A DNA stretch of 64,000 nucleotides. Source: Excoecaria cochinchinensis. Its lineage: Eukaryota > Streptophyta > Magnoliopsida > Malpighiales > Euphorbiaceae. Positions 38,758 through 49,529 of the stretch are shown one piece after another (within the stretch, counting starts at the first letter, position 1; the number at the start of each line of letters is the position of its first letter). The notes beneath the pieces were generated by a model. That model was not told the origin of the DNA. It worked only from the letters and a program-made list of their open reading frames with translations, and searched no databases. The position numbers and the translations under genes are program-made. The DNA lies in NCBI GenBank assembly GCA_947683425.1, contig CANTUQ010000037.1, positions 2,542,001-2,606,000 on the forward strand, written 5' to 3'.

Positions 38758-40003
38758 TTAAAATGAGTCACTTGGAGAATCCGGAGGAGAAGGACTGAAT
38801 TCAATGTTCTGCTTCTTGAAGAAAGACAACAGCTTTCTACTCAAGCTCTTATGCCTCTTATGCATTTCCTTCATTGTGGCTTCCATGGAATCCACCTTGA
38901 CTACCATAGCGCGATGAGCCTCATCCATAGCATCCAGCCGAGTCACAACTTAGCTCTAGCCAACAGCACTGCTACCCTTTCCAGCTGCAGAATCTGATGC
39001 CCCAACATCATCAGTGTCTTCATCATCAGATTCTACACTATCCTCAGTAGCTGCGGAAGTAGCAGGTGCCTTGCCCTTGCCACCACCAGATTTCCTGGTA
39101 CGCTCATCAATAGAAAAAAATACTGGAGGCCAACCTCCTCTTTTCAACAAGTTAGAGTTTTTAAAAAATGGAGCAATAAGCATAGCAATATTCTCATCCT
39201 TATTAGGCACAAAATTTGACAATTGCCCCAAACACCCTAAAATAATCCCTGTAACCATATGCCCTGTCCCAATGGACTTTGTCGTAGCAACTGAGGCATT
39301 ATACAATCCATCAAAAATAAAAGATATAGAACAGGGGATTTTCTTGCTTAGAACAAGGGACAACACAAACAAGTCTTTAACTTGGACTTTATTACTCTCA
39401 ACTCTACCAAACATAGCATGGCATAAATATTTGTGCAATAACAATAATGCCTCATTTTTAATTAAACGATTAATAGAGTTGTTAGTGCCAAAATGAGATA
39501 TTCCAGTCAATTTTTTCCAAGTGTCATGTGCTATAAAGTGTTGGGGAATGAATTGTTTACCATTCAATGGAAACCCAAACCAAGTATGCATATCATCAAA
39601 ACCAAAAACATACATCAAAACCAAAAACATACTCTATACTATTGTGCCTAAATTGCATGTTAATCTTTTTATCATTAACATAAGACAAAGTAACAAAGAA
39701 TTCTAAAGCCCAATCCCTACGAACAGGCAAATGCAATGTAATAAAAATTTTTCATTTCATGCACTTCAAGTATTTGTTAATATCATGTTCTAGCCCTAAA
39801 GTTTTGAGCAACTCAAAATCAAAATTCCAACTACCTACAATAGATTTTTTAGAAAAAGCTTCAAAATTTTGGCCCTCATCATCAGATAAGAGAGGAAAAG
39901 GACACTCATACCTATTTTGCAAGTAAGTTGAATCGTGGCTTTGTGAGGATGACCCAGCAACAACCTTCTTTCTCTTGTCCCCCAATGTCTTTTGGCGCAC
40001 CAT
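38758..40003 (-). pseudogene. Athila env-like ORF 1 (plant transposon protein domain)
   Basis: Starts MVRQKTLGDKRKK at 40003. Conserved blocks: RYECPFPLLSDDEG, LEFFVTLSYV, a DDMHTWFGFPLNGKQF region, LCHAMFGRVES, FIFDGLYNAS and MVTGIILGCLG; then an acidic tail and a short basic/coiled C-terminus (38758-38946). This is the ORF found between pol and the 3' LTR in Athila-type elements, often annotated as a putative plant transposon protein; its role is unknown and the name env-like is historical. A 19-bp direct duplication (about 39594-39631) shifts the frame, and stops lie near 39765 and 38950-38960. Otherwise it is well preserved. Confidence 0.75.
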
Positions 40004-40180
40004 GGTGAATAGCTCAACAAAAACCAAGAAAAATCACAGCAAAAACCAAGAAAAACCAAGGAATATCAAGAAAAAACCAAAGAAAAACCAAGGAAGACGA
40101 AGAAGTTAGAGAGAAAATGAAAGGAAAACTAGAGAGAAACTGAAATCAGAGTGAAAATGGGGAATTAGGGTATAAAACGT

Positions 40181-40189
40181 ATTTATATA
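40181..40189 (-). promoter_or_regulatory. TATA box in front of env-like ORF 1
   Basis: The sense strand reads CCTATATAAATACG, about 180 bp before the ORF start and about 60 bp downstream of the palindrome array at 40249-40400. Confidence 0.55.
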
Positions 40190-40248
40190 GGGTTGAATTT
40201 TAAGTTGCAACGGTTAGAATTCCCCTCATAAATTCAAATCCCGCACTT

Positions 40249-40400
40249 CATCGCACGTACGACCACCGTCACGCTCGCAACAGAAACAAATTTCGCACTC
40301 AGGCGCGCTTGCAACAGAAACAAATTCTGCACTCTGTCGCACTCGCGATAGAAACAAACTTAACCAACTTCCTTGATCAGTCGCGCTCGCGATAGAAACT
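40249..40400. repeat. TGTCGCG-type palindrome array upstream of env-like ORF 1
   Basis: Copies include CCGTCACGCTCGCAACAGA, CTGTCGCACTCGCGATAGA and AGTCGCGCTCGCGATAGA, each followed by AACAAA or AACTAA-type A-rich spacers. Confidence 0.8.
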
Positions 40401-41163
40401 AAAATTACAATACAAATTATATTTTGAAAAGGAAACCCTATATTTAAACTTATATGAATAGACCTACTTACAAATTTAACCTATAGAACAAAAATAAACT
40501 GTGTTAGTAACATTATAATCCAAATTACAAAAATGAAATCTAATTAGCAACACACAAAAATAAAATGAAATAAATACAAAATAAAAAGACAATTCACATA
40601 ACCTTCAACCCAAACATAAAGAGATATATGAGACCTCTCCCCCCTGAAAATTTCCATATAGATACACCTTACACCTTTGACCATTAGCCTTAAACAATTC
40701 TCCTTTACTATTTTTAAACTTTAAATAACCATGGTCAAAAACACGAGTCACCTCATATAACACCCCCTACCCGTACTAAGACGATCCCATCCGATACGGA
40801 GTGAGATGTCGTACGAGTCGAGGTATTAACATGCATGTACGAAACAAACTATACAATAAAACATATAATCATACATAACATGTATACTTAAACACAGGTT
40901 AATTAAAATTTTTTTCACAATAAATTACAGCAAATCACGCATCGTGTAATAATATTACATGCCAAAGGCCATCACAATAATTCTGATCAACAAGCTGATA
41001 CCAAAATAATATTACATGTCCGTATATGAATATAACAGCGGAAGCTATATAAAAATATTACATAGAATAAAATCCCTAACTCTAGTCCCTGCTGTGTTGG
41101 CTTGACCGCAGTGACTCACTCTAATAAAGCTTCTTATTTACCTGCACGGGTAAACACACCGTG

Positions 41164-41228
41164 CTAAGCGATAAACGCTTAGTGGGGATACACACATATC
41201 ATATGGACGACCATTCACAATGGTCGTC
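41164..41228 (-). other. Pair of LTR stem-loops (3' LTR)
   Basis: Stem-loop 1 at 41164-41182 (CTAAGCG/CGCTTAG, 5-base loop). Stem-loop 2 at 41206-41228 (GACGACCATT/AATGGTCGTC, 3-base loop), a perfect 10-bp stem. Confidence 0.85.
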
Positions 41229-41444
41229 AATGCATAACACATTCATGATGGCATATTTTTAATACGATCATAATATGTATACACTTAGGCTCGAATTCAC
41301 AATCATATATTCCGCATCGCATGCTTATATTCATCTCCATATTATCTCATTCAATAATACTTTTGTACAATCAACATATAATAGAATAAATCACATATCA
41401 CATAAAGATCCTGCTGACTCATAATAGTGGATAACGAGTATACG

Positions 41445-41687
41445 GACAGTACCTTACGGGTACGAATCGCTAAATCTATCATTTTATACAGACAGTACCT
41501 TACGGGTACGAATCGCTAGATCTATCATTTTATCCAGACAGTACCTTACGGGTACGAATCGCTAGATCTATCATTTTATACAGACAGTACCTTATGGGTA
41601 CGAATCGCTAAATCTATCATTTTATACAGACAGTACCTTACGGGTACGAATCGCTAAATCTATCATTTTATACAGACAGTACCTTAT
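41445..41687. repeat. 46-bp tandem repeats with internal dyad (3' LTR)
   Basis: Five full units plus a partial one. Each contains GTACC-TTACG-GGTAC, a 5-bp stem around a 5-base loop, followed by AATCGCTAAATCTATC. Confidence 0.95.
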
Positions 41688-41793
41688 TAGCATATATGCA
41701 CTCACATGGTAATAAAACCCTTATAACATGTAAACTACCCAAAATATCCTTGTTAGTTATCAAAATACATACAATTGTACGTATATACATGAT

Positions 41794-44700
41794 TTATACT
41801 ACTAGGGGGTATACAGGGTGTGACAACTCTCCCCTACTCATAAAAATTTCGTCCTCGAAATTCTCACCTGAACTGAATAATTGCGGATACTGAGCTCTCA
41901 TTGACTCCTCGGTCTCCCAAGTCGCTTCTTCGACTCCGTGATGATTCCACAATACTTTTACCAAAGGAATTTGTTTATTTCTCAATTGTCTCACCTCTCG
42001 AGCGAGAACAGCTTTTGGTTCCTCATCATAAGAAAAATCTGGTTGCACTTGCACATCCTGAACCGACAAAACATGTGAAGGATCTGATCTGTATCGACGA
42101 AGCATCGACACATGAAACACATCGTGCAACTTGGACAACTCCTTCGGTAATGCCAATCTGTAGGCAACTGGACCAACTTTAGCCAGAATCTCATACGGTC
42201 CAATGAAGCGAGGACTAAGTTTACCCTTCTTGCCAAAACGAAGTACTTTTCTCCAAGGAGATACCTTAAGGAAAACTTTATCCCCAACTTCAAAGTGCAC
42301 ATCTTTCCTCTTCAAGTTTGCTTATGACTTTTGTCGATCTTTAGCCGTTTTCAAATTCCGTTGCACAACTCTGATCTTTTCCTCTGTGTCTCTAACCAAA
42401 TCTGGTCCAATAACAGATCTCTCAGATAACTCGGTCCAACAAAGTGGAGTCCTACACTGCCGACCATACAAAGCCTCATATGGTGACATGCCGATACTCG
42501 ACTGATAACTATTATTGTAGGAAAACTCCATAAGTGTTACATATCTATCCCAACTACCTGGAAAATCCAAAGCACAAGCTCTCATCATATCTTCTAGAAT
42601 CTGAATAACCCGCTCGGACTGACCGTCTGTCTGAGGGTGAAATGCTGTACTGAAGTTCAACTTGGTACCCAAAGCTCGTTGTAACTCTTTCCAAAACTTA
42701 GATGTGAACCTCGGGTCCCGATCTGAAACTATGGACAAAGGCACTCCATGTAACCGAACTATCTCATCCACATAAATACTGGCCAATCTATCCATCGGAT
42801 AATCCATCCTAACAGGTAGAAAATGAGCTGACTTTGTAAGTCGATCCACTATCACCCAAACTGAGTCATGTTTCTTCTGAGTTAAAGGTAAACCTGTTAC
42901 AAAGTCCATGGCTATATCATCCCATTTCCACTCGGGAATAGACAAAGGCGTGAGCAAACCCGAAGGAACTTGATGCTCGGCCTTAACTTGCTGACATGTC
43001 AAGCATCTAGATACAAAATCTGTAATATCCCTTTTCATACCAGACCACCAAAAGAACTGCTTCATGTCTCTGTACATCTTCACACTGCCTGGATGCATAG
43101 CAAAAACTGTACTATGTGCCTCACTCATAAGCTGTTTTCTTAACTCTTCATTTCCCGGCACACACAAGCGATTTTTATACTTAAGTACCCCATCCTGAAC
43201 TGAAAACTCTGACTGTTTCCCATTTTTAACTTCTTGCAAATTTCGTTGTAGCTTCTCATCATCACTCTGAGCATCTATTATCTGTTGTCTCAAGGTAGGC
43301 TTCACTCTCAATTGAGCAATTAAGGCCTCATCTGAATCAAACCTCCATCTGAACCGTCTTAAAATCAAAGCCGACATCGATTTCCGACTCAAAGCATCAG
43401 CGACTACATTGGCCTTACCTGGGTGATAATCCACAATGCAGTCATAATCCTTAAACAACTCAAGCCATCGTCGCTGTCTCATGTTCAACTCCTTCTGTGT
43501 GAGAAAATACTTCAAACTCTTATGATCTGTGAAGATTTTACATTTCTCTCCATACAGATAATGGCGCCAAATCTTCAAAGCAAAAATCACAGCAGCCAAT
43601 TCCAAATCATGTGTCGGATAATTCCTCTCATGTGGCTTCAACTGTCGAGAAGCATAAGCCACAACCATGCCTTGTTGCATTAAAACACAGCCAAGACCAA
43701 CACCTGAAGCATCACTATAGATGACAAACTCTTTACCCGAGATGGGTTGAGTAAGTATAGGAGCCTCAACTAACAACTTCTTCAACTGCTCAAAACAAGC
43801 CTGACACTTATCTGACCACTCAAATTTGACTCCTTTTCTCAACAATCTTGTCATCGGGGCGGCAATCACTGAAAAACTCTTAACAAATCGACGGTAGTAA
43901 CCCGCCAAACCAAGAAAACTTCTCACTTCTTGAACATTTTTAGGTGCTTTCCAATCCACAATTGCCTCAATCTTTGCTGGATCCACTTGAATACCCTTAG
44001 CAGAAACTATATGACCCAAAAATGACACCTTCTGAAGCCAGAAGTCACACTTGCTCAGCTTGGCAAACAATTGATGCTCTCTCAAAACTTGCAAAACTAT
44101 CCGAAGATGTGCCTCATGTTCACGCTCATCCTTGGAATAAACCAAAATATCATCTATAAATACCACTACAAACTGGTCCAAATATGGCCTAAACACTCGG
44201 TTCATCAGATCCATGAAAGCTGCTGGAGCATTGGTCAAACCAAACGGCATAACAAGGAACTCATAATGGCCATAACGAGTCCGAAATGCAGTCTTAATCA
44301 CATCCTCATCCTTTACACGAAGCTGATAATATCCTGACCGAAGATCTATTTTCGAGAAAACACCTGCACCTCGTAGTTGATCAAACAAATCCTCAACTCT
44401 AGGCAGCGGATACTTGTTCTTTACTGTTACTTTGTTGATCTGCCTGTAGTCTATACACATTCTCAAGGTTCCATCCTTTTTCTTGACAAACAGAACAGGA
44501 GCTCCCCAAGGAGATATGCTGGGGCGAACAAATCCTTTATCCAATAGCTCTTGTAGCTGAGTTTTGAGTTCTCTCAACTCTACAGGAGCCATCCGATAAG
44601 GTGCTCTCGATATGGGTGTAGTACCCGGCATAATCTCTATGGCTAACTCAACTTCTCTCTCTGGTGGCAAACCCGGCAATTCACTTGGGAAGACATCACC

Positions 44701-46419
44701 AAACTCTCGCACAACTGGTATATCATCAATCTCTACTTGATCCCTCTTGGAATCCAGAACCACAGCTAGGAATGCTTCACAACCTTTTCTGATAAACCTC
44801 TTGGCTTGTATTGCAGATATCACATTATTCACTGAACTAGCACCCAAACCTCTTACAAAAACTGGATCTCGATTTCTATCTCGAAGCACAAAAGTCTTCC
44901 TATGGCAATCAACAACAGCCCGGTGTTTATCCAGCCAATCCATACCCAAAATCAGATCAAATTCTCTGAATGGTAGCTCTATCAGATCCGCAGGAAACTC
45001 AACTCCCTCGATCATCAAAGGACAATTCTTGTAAACTCTACTCACATTGACACTATGTCCTAATGGACTGGTCACACATATCTCATGTTCTAGCTGATCT
45101 ATCACATGCAGTTTATCAATAATTTTATCTGTGCACAAATATGAGTGTGTGGAACCAGGATCTATTAAGGCATATAACTCAGTGTCAAGGGGTAAAAACA
45201 TACCAGCAATCACATCAGGACCATCCTGCTCCTTTCTAGCTCTGGCGGCATAAGCTCTGGCTGAACCAGGTGGAGGACGCTCCACTGACTCAGAAACAGC
45301 TCCACCTCTAGGTTGACCACCTCGACCTCTACCTCTACCTCTACCTCTAGAGAATGAGGCATTCGATCCAATTCCACTGACTCGATTCTGTGGACCTGAA
45401 TCCTCAATCATTTGTGGACAAGTAGCCAAACGGTGCTCGAAACTTCCACATCTAAAACACCCTCCAGTGAGCCATCTACACTCACCTCGATGTGCCTTAT
45501 TACAATGTAAACACATAGGTGGAGGCTCAAATCTACCACTTCTACCAAAACCAGATACTGCAGAACCCTGTCTTCTGCCTCTTGTAACTGAACCAGTAGA
45601 GAACTGATGATGCGAGTCTCTAGATCTCTTACCAGAAGAAAAGGAAGGACCACCCCTTGAAACATTTCTTCTCTGAGCTTGTTCTTTCCTCACTATTTCA
45701 TTTGTCTCCGCCAACATTGCAGCCTCGGTAAGCTGATAATAAGTAACTCCCGGCATACACCTCAAAGGAATCAAAGGCACCTTCAGTGATTGATTCAATC
45801 CAGCCTCAAAGTGCTTACATCTAAAGTCCTCTGTCATAATTCCAACCGGAGCATACTGAGCCAACCGAGTACACTCTTTCTCATACTCAGAAACAGACAT
45901 ACCCCTTTGTTTCAAGTTTAGAAATTCTGCCCATCTTGCACTTTTATAAGCTTGGGTGATATATTTCTTTTTAAACTCCTCTTCAAATAACTCCAAAGAC
46001 ACAGGATCAGGTATTTGAGGTTGATTACTCACCAAACCCCACCATGCATATGCTGCCCCTTGTAATAGTGCCACTGCACACTCTCCTTGCTGCTCAAGGG
46101 GACATCTGACTTCCTTCAAAGCCCTTTTTAATTTATCAAGCCATTTTTCGGCTAACTCTGATTCACCTAACCCTGTTCCATAAAAGTCTTCAACACCTGC
46201 TCTTCTCAAACTCTCTAAAGGAGCTCTCGGAGCATCCATTCTTTCTAAAATCTGGGCCATATTCTGATTCATTCTGAACATAGCCTCAAAAGCAGCAGCA
46301 GCAGGCTCGGGTTGCACCCTAACTGGTTGTGCAGACAAAGATGCTGAAGGATCAACTGCTGGAGGATTTACACTTTCAGCCGATTCCTCAAGTAAACCAC
46401 GATTTGAATTCGAGGCCAT
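41794..46419 (-). pseudogene. Tekay-type gag-pol polyprotein, one internal stop
   Basis: Encodes capsid, protease, reverse transcriptase, RNase H and integrase of the element. Frame 46419-42322 gives 1365 residues: Gag (about 75-240), CCHC knuckle CFRCGSFEHRLATC (about 320), protease LIDPGSTHS (about 418), reverse transcriptase with FIDD at 754-757, RNase H YSDASG (about 899) and DHKSLKYF, integrase HHCC (about 1100-1150) and D-D-E core with AMDFVTG, SDRDPRF and SERVIQILE (about 1170-1275). A TAA at 42324-42322 interrupts. The same frame runs on to 41794 with the integrase tail VGDKVFLKVSP and a chromodomain-like end (VKVLWNHHGVEEATWE). No frameshift is seen. The protein ends inside the 3' LTR. 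It is non-autonomous unless the stop is read through. Confidence 0.93.
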
Positions 46420-46521
46420 CTATAGCAAATCAAGAAACAACTGCATCAGCCAACACAGCCCTAGACATAGACACATTTACGCACAACAATCACAACATCA
46501 CCCAGAAAACGCCTAAACCTA

Positions 46522-46534
46522 GGCTCTGATACCA
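46522..46534 (-). other. Primer-binding site, tRNA-Met type
   Basis: The sense strand TGGTATCAGAGCC lies 5 bases inside the 5' LTR end, complementary to the 3' end of initiator tRNA-Met. Confidence 0.85.
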
Positions 46535-46539
46535 AAACT

Positions 46540-47609
46540 TATAACACCCCCTACCCGTACTAAGACGATCCCATCCGATACGGAGTGAGATGTCGTACGA
46601 GTCGAGGTATCAACATGCATGTACGAAATAAACTATACAATAAAACATATAATCATACATAACATGTATACTTAAACACAGGTTAATTAAAATTTTTTTC
46701 ACAATAAATTACAGCAAATCACGCATCGTGTAATAATATTACATGCCAAAGGCCATCACAATAATTCTGATCAACAAGCTGATACCAAAATAATATTACA
46801 TGTCCGTATATGAATATAACAGCGGAAGCTATATAAAAATATTACATAGAATAAAATCCCTAACTCTAGTCCCTGCTGTGTTGGCTTGACCGCAGTGACT
46901 CACTCTAATAAAGCTTCTTATTTACCTGCACGGGTAAACACACCGTGCTAAGCGATAAACGCTTAGTGGGGATACACACATATCATATGGACGACCATTC
47001 ACAATGGTCGTCAATGCATAACACATTCATGATGGCATATTTTTAATACGATCATAATATGTATACACTTAGGCTCGAATTCACAATCATATATTCCGCA
47101 TCGCATGCTTATATTCATCTCCATATTATCTCATTCAATAATACTTTTGTACAATCAACATATAATAGAATAAATCACATATCACATAAAGATCCTGCTG
47201 ACTCATAATAGTGGATAACGAGTATACGGACAGTACCTTACGGGTACGAATCGCTAAATCTATCATTTTATACAGACAGTACCTTACGGGTACGAATCGC
47301 TAGATCTATCATTTTATCCAGACAGTACCTTACGGGTACGAATCGCTAAATCTATCATTTTATACAGACAGTACCTTACGGGTACGAATCGCTAAATCTA
47401 TCATTTTATACAGACAGTACCTTACGGGTACGAATCGCTAAATCTATCATTTTATACAGACAGTACCTTATTAGCATATATGCACTCACATGGTAATAAA
47501 ACCCTTATAACATGTAAACTACCCAAAATATCCTTGTTAGTTATCAAAATACATACAATTGTACGTATATACATGATTTATACTACTAGGGGGTATACAG
47601 GGTGTGACA
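46540..47609 (-). repeat. Tekay-type 5' LTR (1070 bp)
   Basis: Same length as the 3' LTR. Differences seen by eye are two in the outer part (near 46609 and 46627) and two within the tandem repeats. Stem-loops are at 46948-46966 and 46990-47012; the repeat array is at 47229-47471. Confidence 0.93.
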
Positions 47610-47807
47610 CCTCAAATGATCCACTCTATCTAGACCTAAGTTTTCCGGGAAATAACTTTAACCTTGAATTAAACAAAAGGACCTTGTCTCACACTTTAAA
47701 ACTCTTATGCCTAATATGTGCATCATGCCATTTTTTAGTCCGCTCTTTATATATTCGTGCAGCCTCCATTCCATCCAATCTTGCTGCCAACCAGTAGAAC
47801 CACTACT

Positions 47808-48821
47808 TTATTGAGCATCAAATCTAGCAGCCTCTTCCTCCTCAGATTCTTCATCATCAGCAGACTCCTCATGCGCACCAGCAACTGTGGACGATTTAGG
47901 GGCTTTCCATTTGCCTTTGTCCAAGCGTGAACTGTCACCCTGCAAACCTCTATCAACAAACTTGGGCGGCCAACCGCCTTTTGTTAAAAGATTAGTATGC
48001 CTCAAGTATACCACATCTAACATAGCAACATGTTCACCCTCTTCTAATTGAAAATTATGCAAATCCTCTAAACAACCTAAGATAATCCCTGTCACCATGT
48101 GACACATCCCAACAGTCTTACTCTTAGCAGTCGATGCATGATAAAGGCCATCAAAGATAAAATCAATTGAACAAGGGGTTTTTCTAGAATGCAATAAATC
48201 CAGCACAAATAAATCTTTGGTTTAAACCTTTGAACTCTCTACTCTACCAAACAAGGCATGACAAAGATATTTGTGAAAAAGCATTAATGCATCATCCTTA
48301 ATTTAGCGATTAGTGGAATTTTTATTGTTAAAGGAATCTAATCTAGTTAATTGCTTCCACACAGTCCTAGGATCAAAGATATGCGCATCAAATCATTTTC
48401 CATTAAGTGGAAAACTAAACCACTCATGCATTTCAGGAAACCCAAAAACATATTATGTTCCTTGATGTATAAATTTCATTTTATCTCTACCTTTATCTAC
48501 ATAATCAAGGGAAACAAAAAACTCAAGGGCCCATTCTTGCTTAATTGGAAGATTTAAATGCACAAATTTACCCCACTTCATATACTTAAGATATTTTTCA
48601 AATAGGTCTGTTAATCCCAAATTATTTAACAATGAAAAATCAACATGCCACATACCAACATATGATTTTTTGGCAAAATACACAAACTTCTCACCTTCAT
48701 CCTCAGAAAAAATTGGGAAAGGACACTTAAACCTGTTTTGCAAGCGAATTGGATCTTGATTTGAATTTGATCCTTCAGTAGCCTTCTTATCCTTGTTGCC
48801 AATAAATTTTGTTCTCACCAT
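47808..48821 (-). pseudogene. Athila env-like ORF 2, C-terminus missing
   Basis: Starts MVRTKFIGNKDKK at 48821 and parallels ORF 1 block by block: RFKCPFPIFSEDEGE, LEFFVSLDYV, LCHALFGRVES, FIFDGLYHAS, MVTGIILGCLE and LLTKGGWPPKF. It then has an acidic EESEEEEAARF stretch, where similarity stops and integrase sequence begins. At least two stops lie between 48220 and 48310, and there is a frame change near 48450. It is clearly diverged from ORF 1, so the two are not a recent tandem duplication. Confidence 0.75.
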
Positions 48822-49014
48822 CTTGAGAGTTAGTGAAATTAAGAAAAACTTTGCAAAAAAAACTCAGAAAGAAAGTTAGATGAAGAACAAAAACCAGGAA
48901 ACTCAAGAAATAGGAAAGAAGAAGAAGAAGTTTGAGAGATTTTGAAAGAAAAATGAAAGAGAATGGAAGAGACGACTCAAAAGTAAAGAGAAATGCTACA
49001 GTTAGGGCTTTAAG

Positions 49015-49023
49015 CTATTTATA
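49015..49023 (-). promoter_or_regulatory. TATA box in front of env-like ORF 2
   Basis: The sense strand reads CCCCTATAAATAGC, about 195 bp before the ORF start and about 54 bp downstream of the palindrome array at 49077-49315. This is the same layout as for ORF 1. Confidence 0.6.
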
Positions 49024-49076
49024 GGGGAGATAAAATTAGGGTTGTAACGGTCAGAAATTCAAAAGAATTCAAATTT

Positions 49077-49315
49077 CGCGCTCTGTTGCGACCTTGCGAC
49101 ACTATCGCGATTGCGATAGAACCAAAATTTCCAATTCACTGCTCGCGAAACCCATCGCAATCACGCGACAAAATATTTTCTCACCTCTCTGTCGCGCTCG
49201 CGACAGAATGGAATTGCCCAACTTAGAATTTTCTTGTCACACGCTCCATGCCCGGCGCAATCGCGACAGCAACCTGCGAAAACATCCTTCCTCCACTGTA
49301 GCGCTCGCGACAGTG
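49077..49315. repeat. TGTCGCG-type palindrome array upstream of env-like ORF 2
   Basis: Copies include CTATCGCGATTGCGATAGA, CTGTCGCGCTCGCGACAGA and CTGTAGCGCTCGCGACAGT. Confidence 0.85.
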
Positions 49316-49529
49316 AGGAATTTTCAAAGAACAAATTTTTTTTTTACAATATATAACATTACATATTATGTTACTAATTTTACCTGTGGAACAAACACCA
49401 ACTGTGTTAGTAATATTAAAAACCAAAATATAAAAATTAATTAACAAATTAACATAAAATAACTTAACACAATATAAAGAATATAGAAAGAAAATCTAAG
49501 TTAGCAACCAAAATAAAAGACTATAAAAG

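Larger units (their letters stand above)
40756..41825 (-). repeat. Tekay-type 3' LTR (1070 bp)
   Basis: The sense strand runs TGTCACACCC...GGTGTTATA. It contains a 46-bp tandem repeat array (41445-41687) and two stem-loops. The last 32 bp of the pol frame extend into it. Confidence 0.93.
40756..47609 (-). mobile_element. Young, nearly intact Tekay-type Ty3/Gypsy retrotransposon, TSD CCTCA
   Basis: 6854 bp on the minus strand. Two 1070-bp LTRs (46540-47609 is 5', 40756-41825 is 3') differ at about four positions by eye. CCTCA flanks both ends (40751-40755 and 47610-47614). Primer-binding site TGGTATCAGAGCC (46534-46522) and polypurine tract GTAGGGGAGAGT (before 41825) are in place. A single gag-pol frame is broken by one stop. 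The chromodomain-like C-terminus points to a Tekay/Del-like chromovirus. Clade naming is by motif recall, not phylogeny. Confidence 0.93.
40625..47800 (-). pseudogene. Athila integrase C-terminal fragment, split by the Tekay-type element
   Basis: On the minus strand 47800-47610 reads MEAARIYKERTKKWHDAHI and, after a TGA, DKVLLFNSRLKLFPGKLRSR, then a TAG. It continues across the insertion at 40750-40625 as VTRVFDHGYLKFKN and LFKANGQRCKVYLYGN. DKVLLFNSRLKLFPGKL is characteristic of the Athila/Tat integrase tail. The catalytic core is absent. Immediately upstream the frame joins the truncated env-like ORF 2, an abnormal junction near 47800-47815. Confidence 0.85.

Noticed and set aside
39014..39496. 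160-codon plus-strand open frame
   Set aside because: Reverse-strand shadow of the Athila env-like ORF 1.
41445..41687. Regularly spaced 46-bp repeats that could be mistaken for a CRISPR-like array
   Set aside because: Units are contiguous copies without unique spacers, in a plant retrotransposon LTR.
38758..48821. Idea that the two env-like ORFs are host genes
   Set aside because: They match each other, lie within an Athila-type element with gag, integrase tail and LTRs, and carry stops.
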